NCBI GenBank assembly: GCA_026397575.1
Contig: JAPLUP010000079.1
Coordinates: 1-6,634 of the forward strand
Length of the DNA: 6,634 nucleotides
Source: Candidatus Zixiibacteriota bacterium
Lineage (GTDB): Bacteria > Zixibacteria > MSB-5A5 > CAIYYT01
Direction: 5' to 3'
The position numbers were made by a program, and so were the translations under genes. Positions 1-6,634 of the stretch are shown here, piece by piece. Position 1 is the stretch's first letter; every line of letters starts with the position of its first letter. The notes under the pieces were generated by a model. The model saw only the letters and a program-made list of their open reading frames with translations, did no database searches and was not told the origin of the DNA.

Positions 1-1332
1 CCGACGCCGCTCGGCAAGCGCACGGCAACGGTAGAGGTCGTTTATAAGCAGGGTACGGCAGCGGTGTTGCTGCACAGTCTCATTGACGCGATGGTCGATC
101 TGGGACAGTTCGACGCTTCTGCCATCAAGCTGTCCGCCGCCGATATTGCTGACTTCCGCAAAGCCAACGCTGCATACTCGGGAGCTAAGGGTTCCGAAAT
201 CACCGGTGTCGACGTGTCGCTAGTATCGCGGGTCGCGGAAATGTTGGCTGCGGCACAGAATATTTTTATTCTCGCCGGTAGTTATGTTGAACGTGATCCC
301 TTGCGGGACTCACTGCATCTGGCGGTTGCGAACCTGCAGTCCTTCTGTAAATCCGCTCGGAAAATATTTCTGCCGCCTGACAGCAACTCTGTCGGCGCAG
401 CGTTTTTTGGAGCCGAACCGGCGGTTCTCCCTGGTAGACAGTCGTGGGGGAAAAAAGCTGTCTGCGAAGATCTGTGGCATGGACCGATTCCGGATACACC
501 GGGTAAGGACACGATCGGGATTCTCGAAGCGATTGACGAGGATGAAATCGAATGCGGGTTTGTGTTCAATGCCGATCCGGTGCGGTTGTTCCCCGATGGC
601 GAATATGTACGGTCAGTTATGGAAAAACTCAAGCTGTTGGTTGTGATCGACAGCTTCATGACCGATACCGCGCGGCTTGCAGATGTCATCTTGCCGCTGT
701 CCACATTTGCCGAGATCGAGGGTACTCGCGTCAACTGGGAGAAGCGCATGCAGTATTCGCAGCGTGCGATTCCACCTCTGCTTGAATCCAAACCCGGCTG
801 CGAAATCATTGAACTGCTTGCCGATCGACTCGGTGTCAGGTTCAATCAGCCGAACCCGGCGAATATCTATCAGGAAATGGCGAGATTCCTGCCGACAGGC
901 GCTCCGACAACTTACACAGCAATAGGGAAGGATGGTTTCCTGATTCGCAGTGCCCAAGCTAACAAGTCCGGCAAGCTTGCGGATCTCAAATTTGCAGCGC
1001 CGGTCGTGGATGAAGAGTTTCCGTGTGTACTGCTGGTCGGTAACGCCGATCATCATCGTGGCGCCCTGACGGAACGCAATGAAACCTTGATGAAGTTCAC
1101 CAGCGAACCGTGCGTCGGCATCAGCGAGGCCGATGCCACCGATCTGGCTGTGTCGGACGGCGACCTGGTGAAAGTCGAATCCAAGTATGGCAGGGTGGTT
1201 GGCAAAGCCATGATCCTGCGCGGCTTCCCGAGTGGACGCGTCCTGTTACCGGAGAATTTCGGCGAGATGAGTACCAATGTCTTGATAGGACGTCAGGATA
1301 AGATAGACCTGGTCAGACTGGCGAAAATGTAG
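1..1332 (+). CDS. nuoG: NADH-quinone oxidoreductase subunit G, C-terminal part (5' end cut by window)
   Basis: The frame is open from base 1 to the TAG at 1330-1332 and gives 443 residues, so the GTG at 64 is an internal Val rather than the true start. NuoG is the largest peripheral-arm subunit. Its N-terminal Fe-S domains, not in the window, carry electrons from NADH, and the part seen here is the molybdopterin-oxidoreductase-like region. Recognisable segments, in fragment numbering, are FVFNADP at 187-193, the DTARLADVILP block at 222-232 that is typical of this superfamily, EGTRVNWEKRMQ at 240-251, and a C-terminal dinucleotide-binding-like beta domain from about 340 to 443, including PENFGEMSTNVL at 417-428. 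In NuoG this region is structural and generally holds no molybdenum cofactor. The family motif N-x-E-G-R-x-Q reads N-W-E-K-R-M-Q here. The stop lies one base before nuoH. Assignment to NuoG rather than another molybdopterin enzyme rests on similarity plus the operon context. Confidence 0.93.
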   Translation, partial: PTPLGKRTATVEVVYKQGTAAVLLHSLIDAMVDLGQFDASAIKLSAADIADFRKANAAYSGAKGSEITGVDVSLVSRVAEMLAAAQNIFILAGSYVERDPLRDSLHLAVANLQSFCKSARKIFLPPDSNSVGAAFFGAEPAVLPGRQSWGKKAVCEDLWHGPIPDTPGKDTIGILEAIDEDEIECGFVFNADPVRLFPDGEYVRSVMEKLKLLVVIDSFMTDTARLADVILPLSTFAEIEGTRVNWEKRMQYSQRAIPPLLESKPGCEIIELLADRLGVRFNQPNPANIYQEMARFLPTGAPTTYTAIGKDGFLIRSAQANKSGKLADLKFAAPVVDEEFPCVLLVGNADHHRGALTERNETLMKFTSEPCVGISEADATDLAVSDGDLVKVESKYGRVVGKAMILRGFPSGRVLLPENFGEMSTNVLIGRQDKIDLVRLAKM

Positions 1333-1333
1333 C

Positions 1334-2317
1334 ATGTTGGAATTCGTTCTCATCACCGTAGTCAAGGCCGTTGTGGTCGTCACTGTCCTGCTATTGACCT
1401 GTGCCTGGATGACCTATGCCGAGCGCAAGATACTGGCTCGGATGCAGTCGCGTATCGGCCCCAACGTCGCTGGTTGGAAGGGTCTTCTGCAACCGGTTGC
1501 CGATTTGGTGAAGCTCCTTTTCAAAGAAGAAGTCATTCCCGGCGGAGCACAGCGAGCCTTGTATCTGCTTGCGCCGTTGCTCGCATTTATTCCGGCGATG
1601 TTGCCGATTGCCATGATTCCGTTCGGCAACAAAATCACTCTCTTTGGGCGCGAGATCAATCTGGTCATTGCCAATTATGACAATGGTCTTCTGTTCATTC
1701 TCGCCGTGGCTTCGCTTAGCGTCTACGGCATCGTTATGGCTGGCTGGTCGGCCAACAGCAAATACTCGCTGCTCGGTGGCCTGCGGTCGTCGGCACAAAT
1801 GATCTCTTATGAAATCGGTATCGGTATGTCGCTTATCGGCATCGTACTGCTTGCCGGAACTCTTAATCTCGTCGATATCGTGGGACAACAAAACGTTTGG
1901 TACAAATGGTTCATCTTCCGTCAGCCGGTCGGCTTTCTGCTCTATTTCGTCTGCGCCATTGCCGAAACCAATCGCGCTCCCTTCGATCTGCCTGAAGCCG
2001 AATCTGAGTTGGTCGCCGGCTATTTCACGGAGTATTCCTCCATGCGCTTCGGTCTATTCTTTGTCGGCGAGTATGCCAACATGGTCACCGTGGCGACGGT
2101 GGCAACCACCCTCTTTCTGGGGGGCTGGCAGGGTCCGTTCTTGCCGCCGGTATTGTGGTTCATTATTAAAGCTGTTGCCGTGCTGTTTATTTATATCTGG
2201 ATGCGCGCCAGTTTGCCGCGATTCCGCTACGATCAGTTGATGAAATTCGGATGGTATGTAGTTATCCCGTTAGCACTGGCTAACATCCTGGTTACGGCGC
2301 TGGTAGATTTGCTGTAG
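1334..2317 (+). CDS. nuoH: NADH-quinone oxidoreductase subunit H (ND1 homologue)
   Basis: This is a 327-residue polytopic membrane protein, close to the usual length of about 325. NuoH anchors the peripheral arm to the membrane and forms much of the quinone-binding chamber and the first charged path (E-channel) into the membrane arm. Both family signatures are intact. The first is AERKILARMQSRIGPN at 29-44, followed by GLLQPVADLVKLLFKEEVIP at 50-69. The second is AETNRAPFDLPEAESELVAG at 210-229, followed by YFTEYSSMRF at 230-239; this is the acidic loop next to the quinone site. A hydrophobic first helix covers about residues 4-26. The ATG follows the nuoG stop after a single C, and no convincing Shine-Dalgarno precedes it, so coupling to nuoG translation is the likely mode of initiation. 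The start fits the usual family N-terminus (Met, a few residues, then helix 1 and the ERK motif). Confidence 0.98.
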   Translation: MLEFVLITVVKAVVVVTVLLLTCAWMTYAERKILARMQSRIGPNVAGWKGLLQPVADLVKLLFKEEVIPGGAQRALYLLAPLLAFIPAMLPIAMIPFGNKITLFGREINLVIANYDNGLLFILAVASLSVYGIVMAGWSANSKYSLLGGLRSSAQMISYEIGIGMSLIGIVLLAGTLNLVDIVGQQNVWYKWFIFRQPVGFLLYFVCAIAETNRAPFDLPEAESELVAGYFTEYSSMRFGLFFVGEYANMVTVATVATTLFLGGWQGPFLPPVLWFIIKAVAVLFIYIWMRASLPRFRYDQLMKFGWYVVIPLALANILVTALVDLL

Positions 2318-2320
2318 GAG
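2317..2320 (+). promoter_or_regulatory. Shine-Dalgarno-like GGAG overlapping the nuoH stop
   Basis: The sequence TAGGAG at 2315-2320 contains the nuoH stop codon and a GGAG core. Only one base separates the core from the ATG at 2322, which is too close for standard ribosome placement. The in-frame TTG at 2328 has a 7-base spacer. The site therefore bears on which nuoI start is used. Confidence 0.5.
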
Positions 2321-2321
2321 A

Positions 2322-2837
2322 ATGTCGTTGTTTAGAGTCTTGAAACAGATATTCGTCGCGATTCCGATCGGCATGTTTACGGTGCTCAAGCAAGCGTTCC
2401 GCAAGCCGGTGACGATTCAATATCCGTTTGAGAAAGAGCCGATGATGCCGCGCTATCGCGGTCTGCATTTCCTCGAACGTTATGAGGACGGCTCTGAGCG
2501 TTGCGTTTGCTGTGGCCTCTGTGCCGCTTCCTGTCCAGCCGATGCGATCTACATGGAACCGGCCGAGACTGAGAAAGGCGAACGCTACGCCAAGATATAT
2601 GAAATCAACGAACTGCGGTGCATCTTCTGCGGGTTCTGCGAGGAGGCCTGTCCGGAAGAGGCGATCTTCCTTGGCAAGGAATACGAATTCGCCGATTCGG
2701 AACGCGACGAGTTTATTTATACTAAGGAAGACCTGTTGGTGAAATGGCCGCGCGAAAAACCGTCCCCGATCAAGTTCATCCGCAAAGATCGGCGGGTCAC
2801 CTGGGAGAATCTGCCCGAGGAGCAGAAACAGCAATAA
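2322..2837 (+). CDS. nuoI: NADH-quinone oxidoreductase subunit I (2x[4Fe-4S] ferredoxin subunit)
   Basis: This 171-residue protein is the peripheral-arm ferredoxin subunit carrying clusters N6a and N6b, which pass electrons along the chain toward N2 and quinone. Two cluster motifs are visible: Cys61, Cys64, Cys67, Cys71-Pro and Cys100, Cys103, Cys106, Cys110-Pro. By ferredoxin logic, the first three cysteines of one motif share a cluster with the last cysteine of the other. The N-terminal stretch of about 1-30 is amphipathic (LKQIFVAIPIGMFTVLKQAF) and matches the segment that lies along the membrane next to NuoH. An additional Cys63 sits inside the first motif, where many homologues have Ala or Gly. 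The C-terminal tail (about 140-171) is charged. The gene begins 4 bases after nuoH and ends 4 bases before nuoJ. ATG 2322 is the conventional start; TTG 2328, two codons later, is an alternative with better Shine-Dalgarno spacing and would change the protein very little. Confidence 0.97.
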   Translation: MSLFRVLKQIFVAIPIGMFTVLKQAFRKPVTIQYPFEKEPMMPRYRGLHFLERYEDGSERCVCCGLCAASCPADAIYMEPAETEKGERYAKIYEINELRCIFCGFCEEACPEEAIFLGKEYEFADSERDEFIYTKEDLLVKWPREKPSPIKFIRKDRRVTWENLPEEQKQQ

Positions 2838-2841
2838 GCTT

Positions 2842-3342
2842 ATGGAACTGGCAATCTTCATACTCACCTCTCTGGTTGCAATCGTCGCAGCGCTATTAGT
2901 AATCCTGCAGCGAAATCCGATTGCCTCCGTGATGTATCTCGTGACCACTTTCGTCGCGCAGGCAATTCTGTTCATCCAACTGCGGGCGGCGTTTATTGCC
3001 ATTCTGCAGGTTATCGTTTACGCCGGCGCCATTATGGTCTTGTTCTTGTTCGTGATTATGCTGCTCAATCTTCGCCGCGAGGATTTCGGCAAAGACATCA
3101 AATTGAAATACAAACCTTTAGCAATAGCTTTCGCCGTTGTTTTGTTGATAGAAACCCTTGTCGTCATCAATGCTTCAATGATTCCCGCGCAGCCCGGAGC
3201 CGATCTGCCGGCAACGTTTGGATCAGTGCAGGGAGTCGGCCGGGAGTTATTTACGACCTATCTCTATCCCTTTGAACTGACGTCGGTGTTGTTGATCGTG
3301 GCAATTCTTGGCGCCGTGGTAATGGCAAAAAAGAAACTGTGA
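2842..3342 (+). CDS. nuoJ: NADH-quinone oxidoreductase subunit J (ND6 homologue)
   Basis: This 166-residue membrane protein is a little shorter than the E. coli subunit (about 184). NuoJ lies between NuoH and NuoK in the membrane arm, and its third helix contains a pi-bulge implicated in coupling quinone reduction to proton transfer. That helix is clear here: LQVIVYAGAIMVLFLFVIMLLN at about 55-76, with the conserved Tyr60, Gly62 and Ala63. Other hydrophobic segments lie at about 3-22, 28-47, 92-113 and 144-162. The NPIASVMYLV stretch at 25-34 and the end YPFELTSVLLIVAILGAVVMAKKK at 142-165 are also typical of the family. The ATG follows nuoI by 4 bases. The nearest purine-rich stretch, GAGGAG at 2817-2822, is about 19 bases upstream and is probably too far to act, so reinitiation after nuoI is likely. 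The gene stops with TGA 3 bases before nuoK. Confidence 0.96.
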   Translation: MELAIFILTSLVAIVAALLVILQRNPIASVMYLVTTFVAQAILFIQLRAAFIAILQVIVYAGAIMVLFLFVIMLLNLRREDFGKDIKLKYKPLAIAFAVVLLIETLVVINASMIPAQPGADLPATFGSVQGVGRELFTTYLYPFELTSVLLIVAILGAVVMAKKKL

Positions 3343-3345
3343 GCT

Positions 3346-3648
3346 ATGGTACCGCTTGAATACTATCTGATTGTCGCCGGCATTATCTTCACCATCGGTA
3401 TGATCGGAGTGATCTTTGCCCGCAACATTATCATCATTTTCATGGCGATAGAACTGATGCTTAATGCCGCCAATCTTGCCATGATTGCTTTTTCCCGCAA
3501 TCTCGGTTCGATGGGGGGGCATGTGATGGTGTTCATGATAATGACCGTTGCCGCCGCAGAAGCTGCCGTCGGTCTGTCGATTATCATCGCGCTTTTTCGA
3601 AATCGGGACAGCGCCAACATTGATGAAGTCAATTTGATGAAGTGGTAG
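3346..3648 (+). CDS. nuoK: NADH-quinone oxidoreductase subunit K (ND4L homologue)
   Basis: This 100-residue, three-helix membrane protein has exactly the usual length. NuoK sits between NuoJ and the antiporter-like NuoN in the membrane arm and carries two buried glutamates needed for proton pumping. Both are present at the same numbers as in E. coli: Glu36 in FMAIELMLNAANL (helix 2) and Glu72 in TVAAAEAAVGLSIIIALFR (helix 3). Helix 1 covers about 6-24, ending before the Arg26-Asn27 pair. The ATG at 3346 follows the nuoJ stop by 3 bases with no clear Shine-Dalgarno, which suggests coupled translation. A run of seven G bases (3513-3519) encodes the end of Met56 plus Gly57-Gly58 without disturbing the frame. 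The MrpC-type antiporter subunit is the nearest relative. It is excluded by the glutamate pair and by the position between nuoJ and nuoL. Confidence 0.97.
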   Translation: MVPLEYYLIVAGIIFTIGMIGVIFARNIIIIFMAIELMLNAANLAMIAFSRNLGSMGGHVMVFMIMTVAAAEAAVGLSIIIALFRNRDSANIDEVNLMKW

Positions 3649-3650
3649 GC

Positions 3651-3657
3651 GAGAGGA
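3651..3657 (+). promoter_or_regulatory. Shine-Dalgarno site of nuoL (GAGAGGA)
   Basis: A purine-rich GAGAGGA ends 4 bases before the nuoL ATG at 3662 and lies in the 13-base nuoK-nuoL gap, the largest gap in the window. It is the only well-placed, strong ribosome-binding sequence here and supports independent initiation at nuoL. Confidence 0.75.
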
Positions 3658-3661
3658 TACG

Positions 3662-5593
3662 ATGGAGCTGATCTGGTTGATACCGCTTGTGCCGCTGGCC
3701 GGATTTCTATTGAACGGTCTGTTCGGCAAGAGTTTCAGCAAACCAGTGATCAACACGATTGCCTGCGGCACAGTCGCGGTGTCGTTCCTGTTATCTCTCA
3801 ACGCCTTCTTCGGCCTGTTGCGTTTGGCGCCGGAGAGCCGCAGTGTCGAGTACATTCTCTTTTCATGGATTCCTTCCGGCTCTTTCAACGCCGACGTCGG
3901 TTTCTTGCTCGACCCGCTTTCGGCTGTGATGATTTTGGTCGTCTCCGGAGTAGGGTTCTTGATTCATGTCTATTCGGTTGGCTATATGGCGCACGATGAG
4001 GGCTATGCGCGCTTCTTCACCTATCTGAATCTCTTTATGGCCTCGATGCTGATACTTGTGCTGGCGAACAATTTCGTACTGATGTATGTCGGTTGGGAAG
4101 GTGTCGGTCTGTGTTCGTACCTACTCATCGGCTTCTGGTATGAGAAGCGATCCGCCACGGATGCCGGCAAGAAAGCATTTATCGTCAATCGTATCGGTGA
4201 CTTCGGCTTTGCGCTCGGCATCATGCTCCTTTTCTGGACCATCGGATCAGTACACTTTTCCACTGTTTTCGACCTCGCGCCTCAGCAGTTGGCATACGGC
4301 GGTGGCATCGTCACAGCCGCAACCTTGCTCCTGTTCCTCGGCGCTGTCGGCAAGTCGGCTCAAGTACCGTTGTATGTCTGGCTTCCCGACGCGATGGAAG
4401 GCCCGACGCCGGTGTCCGCATTGATTCATGCCGCCACCATGGTGACAGCCGGAGTTTACATGGTCGCGCGCTGCAACGTCCTCTATATGATGGCGCCGAC
4501 CACGCTGCTCGTCGTCGCCGTTGTCAGTATGTTCACCGCCTTCTATGCCGCAACCATCGGCCTCTTTCAAAATGATATCAAACGCGTACTGGCATACTCA
4601 ACCATCAGTCAGCTTGGCTACATGTTCGTGGCCTGCGGAGTAGCTGCCTTTGGCGCCGGCATCTTCCATCTGATGACCCACGCCTTCTTCAAAGCCCTCC
4701 TGTTCCTCGGCGCCGGCTCGGTCATTCATGCCATGAGCGGCGAACAGGATATGCGTCGCATGGGGGGACTCAAGAGCAAATTGCCGGTTACCTACACGAC
4801 CATGCTCGTCGCCACACTGGCCATCTCCGGCATTCCGCTTTTCTCGGGCTTTTTCTCGAAAGACGAAATCCTGTGGCAAGCGTTCTCATCGCCGTTCGGC
4901 TCACCGCTGCTCTGGGTGGTTGGTCTCCTGACCGCCGGTCTGACCGCTTTCTATATGTTCCGCCTGATCTACCTGACTTTCTTCGGACAGCGACGTTATG
5001 ATGACCATGTCGCCTCGCACTTGCACGAATCACCGAAGGTCATGACCGTACCGCTCATGATACTGGCGGTACTGTCGGTTATCGGCGGTTATATTGGCCT
5101 GCCCAAAGCACTTCTTGGTGGCGCCTGGTTCGAGCATTTCTTGCACCCTGTTTTTGCCAAAGGCGCCGAGATTGGTAAGCTCGCCGAAGGGGCAGGGGAG
5201 TCACATGCAACGGAATATGTTCTCATGCTTGCTGCTGTCGCGTTCGTGGTGCTGATGATCTTTACGGCAAAGCGCTACTACCTCGATCACGCCAAAGACT
5301 CAGAGCAGTTCGAGCACGGATTCGGCGGCTTGTACAAGGTGGTCTACAACAAGTATTACATCGATGAATTATATGACAAGATCATCGTCAATCCGCTGGT
5401 CAAGGGATCGAATCTGCTCTGGCAGAAGTTCGACGTTCTGATCATCGACGGCTTTTTCAACGGCGCTGCTTGGCTGGCCGGTCAATGGGCCATCAGTATG
5501 CGCAAGCTGCAGACCGGCATGGTTCGCAGTTATGCTTTTGTCTTCCTCGGCGGCGCGATATTTGTGATTGGCTATTTGATCTTGAGTAGATAG
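3662..5593 (+). CDS. nuoL: NADH-quinone oxidoreductase subunit L (ND5 homologue)
   Basis: This 643-residue protein is the distal antiporter-like subunit of the membrane arm; the E. coli subunit is about 613 residues. It translocates a proton through its own half-channels and carries a long lateral helix along the arm. Key residues are in place: Glu146 in [14 protein letters not shown], Lys231 in [35 protein letters not shown] (231-261 region, with His256), His336 and His340 with Lys344 in [18 protein letters not shown], and the Lys400-Asp401 pair in [11 protein letters not shown]. The central 130-450 region is the proton-conducting transporter domain. The C-terminal part, with [19 protein letters not shown] (from about 562), corresponds to the lateral helix, followed by a final membrane helix near 620-640 ([18 protein letters not shown]). 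That C-terminal extension separates it from NuoM and NuoN. MrpA-type antiporters are related but are ruled out by the operon. Its ATG has the best ribosome-binding site in the window. Confidence 0.98.
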   Translation: MELIWLIPLVPLAGFLLNGLFGKSFSKPVINTIACGTVAVSFLLSLNAFFGLLRLAPESRSVEYILFSWIPSGSFNADVGFLLDPLSAVMILVVSGVGFLIHVYSVGYMAHDEGYARFFTYLNLFMASMLILVLANNFVLMYVGWEGVGLCSYLLIGFWYEKRSATDAGKKAFIVNRIGDFGFALGIMLLFWTIGSVHFSTVFDLAPQQLAYGGGIVTAATLLLFLGAVGKSAQVPLYVWLPDAMEGPTPVSALIHAATMVTAGVYMVARCNVLYMMAPTTLLVVAVVSMFTAFYAATIGLFQNDIKRVLAYSTISQLGYMFVACGVAAFGAGIFHLMTHAFFKALLFLGAGSVIHAMSGEQDMRRMGGLKSKLPVTYTTMLVATLAISGIPLFSGFFSKDEILWQAFSSPFGSPLLWVVGLLTAGLTAFYMFRLIYLTFFGQRRYDDHVASHLHESPKVMTVPLMILAVLSVIGGYIGLPKALLGGAWFEHFLHPVFAKGAEIGKLAEGAGESHATEYVLMLAAVAFVVLMIFTAKRYYLDHAKDSEQFEHGFGGLYKVVYNKYYIDELYDKIIVNPLVKGSNLLWQKFDVLIIDGFFNGAAWLAGQWAISMRKLQTGMVRSYAFVFLGGAIFVIGYLILSR

Positions 5594-5595
5594 AG

Positions 5596-6634
5596 ATGAA
5601 CGAACAGATATTGACCATCGTAACCTTTCTGCCGACTGTCGGCGCCCTGATTCTGCTCTTCCTGCGCGAGGAAATGAAGCAGGCGATCAAGGTTACGGCA
5701 TTCGTTACGGCGTTGATCACGTTTCTAATATCTACCTATCTCTATTTCAATTTCCAACCCGATACTGCCGCGATGCAATTCGTGATTAACAAGCCGTGGA
5801 TTAGAGCTCTCGGTGTTAACTACCATCTCGGTGTTGACGGAATCAGCCTGTTCCTCGTACTGCTGACGACCTTGCTCACGGCGATTTCGATTCTCTCCTC
5901 CTGGACGTCAGTCGGGGACCGCGTCAAGGGTTTCATGGTGTCGCTCTTGATTCTGGAAACCGGTATGCTCGGCGTTTTCGTCTCGCTTGACCTGTTCCTG
6001 TTCTACATCTTCTGGGAAGTCATGCTGATCCCGATGTATTTCCTGATCGGCATCTGGGGCGGCATCAATCGCATCTATGCCGCCATCAAATTCGTGCTCT
6101 TTACCATGTTCGGCTCGCTACTTATGCTGGTTGCGATCGTTGCGCTCTACGTTATTCGCTATAAGGCAACCGGGATCTGGTCGTTTGATCTACTGTCATA
6201 TTATGACCTCAGGATTCCGCTCGGCGCACAGAATTGGCTCTTTATCGCTTTTGCGCTGGCATTCCTGATCAAGGTTCCGATGTTTCCATTCCATACTTGG
6301 CTGCCTGACGCGCACGTGCAGGCGCCGACCGCCGGCTCCGTGATTCTTGCAGGCGTGCTGCTGAAGATGGGCACTTACGGTTTCCTGCGTTACTGCATTC
6401 CGATGTTCCCTAACGCTTTCGATACCTTTATGCCACTTTTGGCAGTGCTGGCTCTGATCGGAATCATTTACGGCGCTTTAGTGGCTATGGTGCAGAAAGA
6501 TGTCAAGTCACTGGTGGCGTTTTCATCTGTCGCGCACATGGGGTTCGTGATGATCGGCATGTTTGCTCTCAACATGATCGGCTTACAGGGTTCGATTTTG
6601 CAGATGCTCAACCACGGAATCTCCACCGGCGCAC
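5596..6634 (+). CDS. nuoM: NADH-quinone oxidoreductase subunit M, N-terminal part (3' end cut by window)
   Basis: The frame starts at ATG 5596, two bases after the nuoL stop, and stays open to the right edge. That gives 346 complete codons of a protein that is usually about 490-510 residues. NuoM is the middle antiporter-like subunit, with one proton path. The start ([23 protein letters not shown]) fits the family's first helix. Diagnostic elements are [19 protein letters not shown] at about 76-94, Glu141 in [17 protein letters not shown], Lys226 in [37 protein letters not shown] with Lys257 at its end, and His314 in [11 protein letters not shown]. His340 in QMLNHGIS is the last key residue before the cut. 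The 31-residue spacing of Lys226 and Lys257 equals that of Lys234 and Lys265 in E. coli. The [16 protein letters not shown] sequence identifies NuoM rather than NuoL or NuoN. There is no good Shine-Dalgarno, so coupling to nuoL is likely. Confidence 0.97.
   Translation, partial: MNEQILTIVTFLPTVGALILLFLREEMKQAIKVTAFVTALITFLISTYLYFNFQPDTAAMQFVINKPWIRALGVNYHLGVDGISLFLVLLTTLLTAISILSSWTSVGDRVKGFMVSLLILETGMLGVFVSLDLFLFYIFWEVMLIPMYFLIGIWGGINRIYAAIKFVLFTMFGSLLMLVAIVALYVIRYKATGIWSFDLLSYYDLRIPLGAQNWLFIAFALAFLIKVPMFPFHTWLPDAHVQAPTAGSVILAGVLLKMGTYGFLRYCIPMFPNAFDTFMPLLAVLALIGIIYGALVAMVQKDVKSLVAFSSVAHMGFVMIGMFALNMIGLQGSILQMLNHGISTGA

Noticed and set aside
64..66. GTG as a possible start of a shorter NuoG
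   Set aside because: The same frame is open to base 1, and the preceding residues fit the NuoG segment leading into this helix. There is no Shine-Dalgarno upstream.
446..456. G5A6 run in nuoG as a programmed frameshift site
   Set aside because: The codon phase (GGG AAA AAA GCT) does not match the X-XXY-YYZ slippery pattern, and the zero frame continues as normal NuoG for nearly 300 more residues.
282..845. A 187-codon minus-strand frame, and plus-strand frames of 120 and 77 codons, inside nuoG
   Set aside because: They are alternative-frame readings of a well-matched NuoG sequence and show no ribosome-binding site or family motif.
2292..3002. A 236-codon open frame on the minus strand across nuoI and nuoJ
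   Set aside because: It lies wholly antisense to nuoI and nuoJ, whose cluster motifs and membrane helices are unmistakable. The predicted protein has no recognisable domain.
3247..3888. A 213-codon minus-strand frame opposite nuoJ, nuoK and the start of nuoL
   Set aside because: Its His/Asn/Asp-rich composition is what results from reading Ile/Met/Val-rich membrane codons in reverse. The plus-strand genes here are certain.
3662..6634. NuoL and NuoM as subunits of an Mrp-type Na+/H+ antiporter or a hydrogenase
   Set aside because: They follow nuoG-H-I-J-K directly. NuoL has the complex I lateral-helix C-terminus, and NuoM has the [16 protein letters not shown] block. NuoG and NuoI match the NADH-quinone oxidoreductase set rather than an Mrp or Ech-type cluster.

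Overview
The window is one uninterrupted stretch of a bacterial nuo operon, which encodes the proton-pumping NADH:quinone oxidoreductase (respiratory complex I). All genes are on the + strand in the order nuoG (3' part), nuoH, nuoI, nuoJ, nuoK, nuoL, nuoM (5' part). The window cuts off the start of nuoG and the end of nuoM. The usual next gene, nuoN, would lie just beyond the right edge, and nuoA-F would be expected to the left.

Layout: bases 1-1332 encode the C-terminal 443 residues of NuoG, the large peripheral-arm subunit with a molybdopterin-oxidoreductase fold. Bases 1334-2317 encode NuoH, the membrane subunit at the quinone chamber. Bases 2322-2837 encode NuoI, the two-cluster ferredoxin subunit that passes electrons toward the terminal N2 cluster. 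Bases 2842-3342 and 3346-3648 encode the small membrane subunits NuoJ and NuoK. Bases 3662-5593 and 5596-6634 encode the antiporter-like subunits NuoL and NuoM. Gaps between genes are 1, 4, 4, 3, 13 and 2 bases. There is therefore no room for internal promoters or terminators outside coding sequence, and the genes are almost certainly co-transcribed and largely translationally coupled. Intergenic DNA totals 27 bases, and no stretch lacks a gene.

Together these genes cover the peripheral-arm/membrane-arm junction and most of the proton-translocating membrane arm. The key charged residues of the proton path that fall inside the window are present: NuoK Glu36 and Glu72; NuoL Glu146, Lys231 and Lys344; NuoM Glu141, Lys226 and Lys257. 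Both NuoH signatures and all eight NuoI cluster cysteines are also present. This looks like a functional complex I, with no frameshift or broken gene.

Organism: a bacterium with mid-range GC (a little over 50% by eye) and the standard bacterial code; TGA ends nuoJ, and TAG ends four of the six genes whose stops are visible. The split, ordered G-H-I-J-K-L-M layout is widespread. My impression is of an uncultured lineage near the FCB/deltaproteobacterial range, but this is a weak inference from protein flavour only. I found no mobile element, RNA gene, CRISPR array or undescribed system. The findings are small details within a conserved housekeeping operon.
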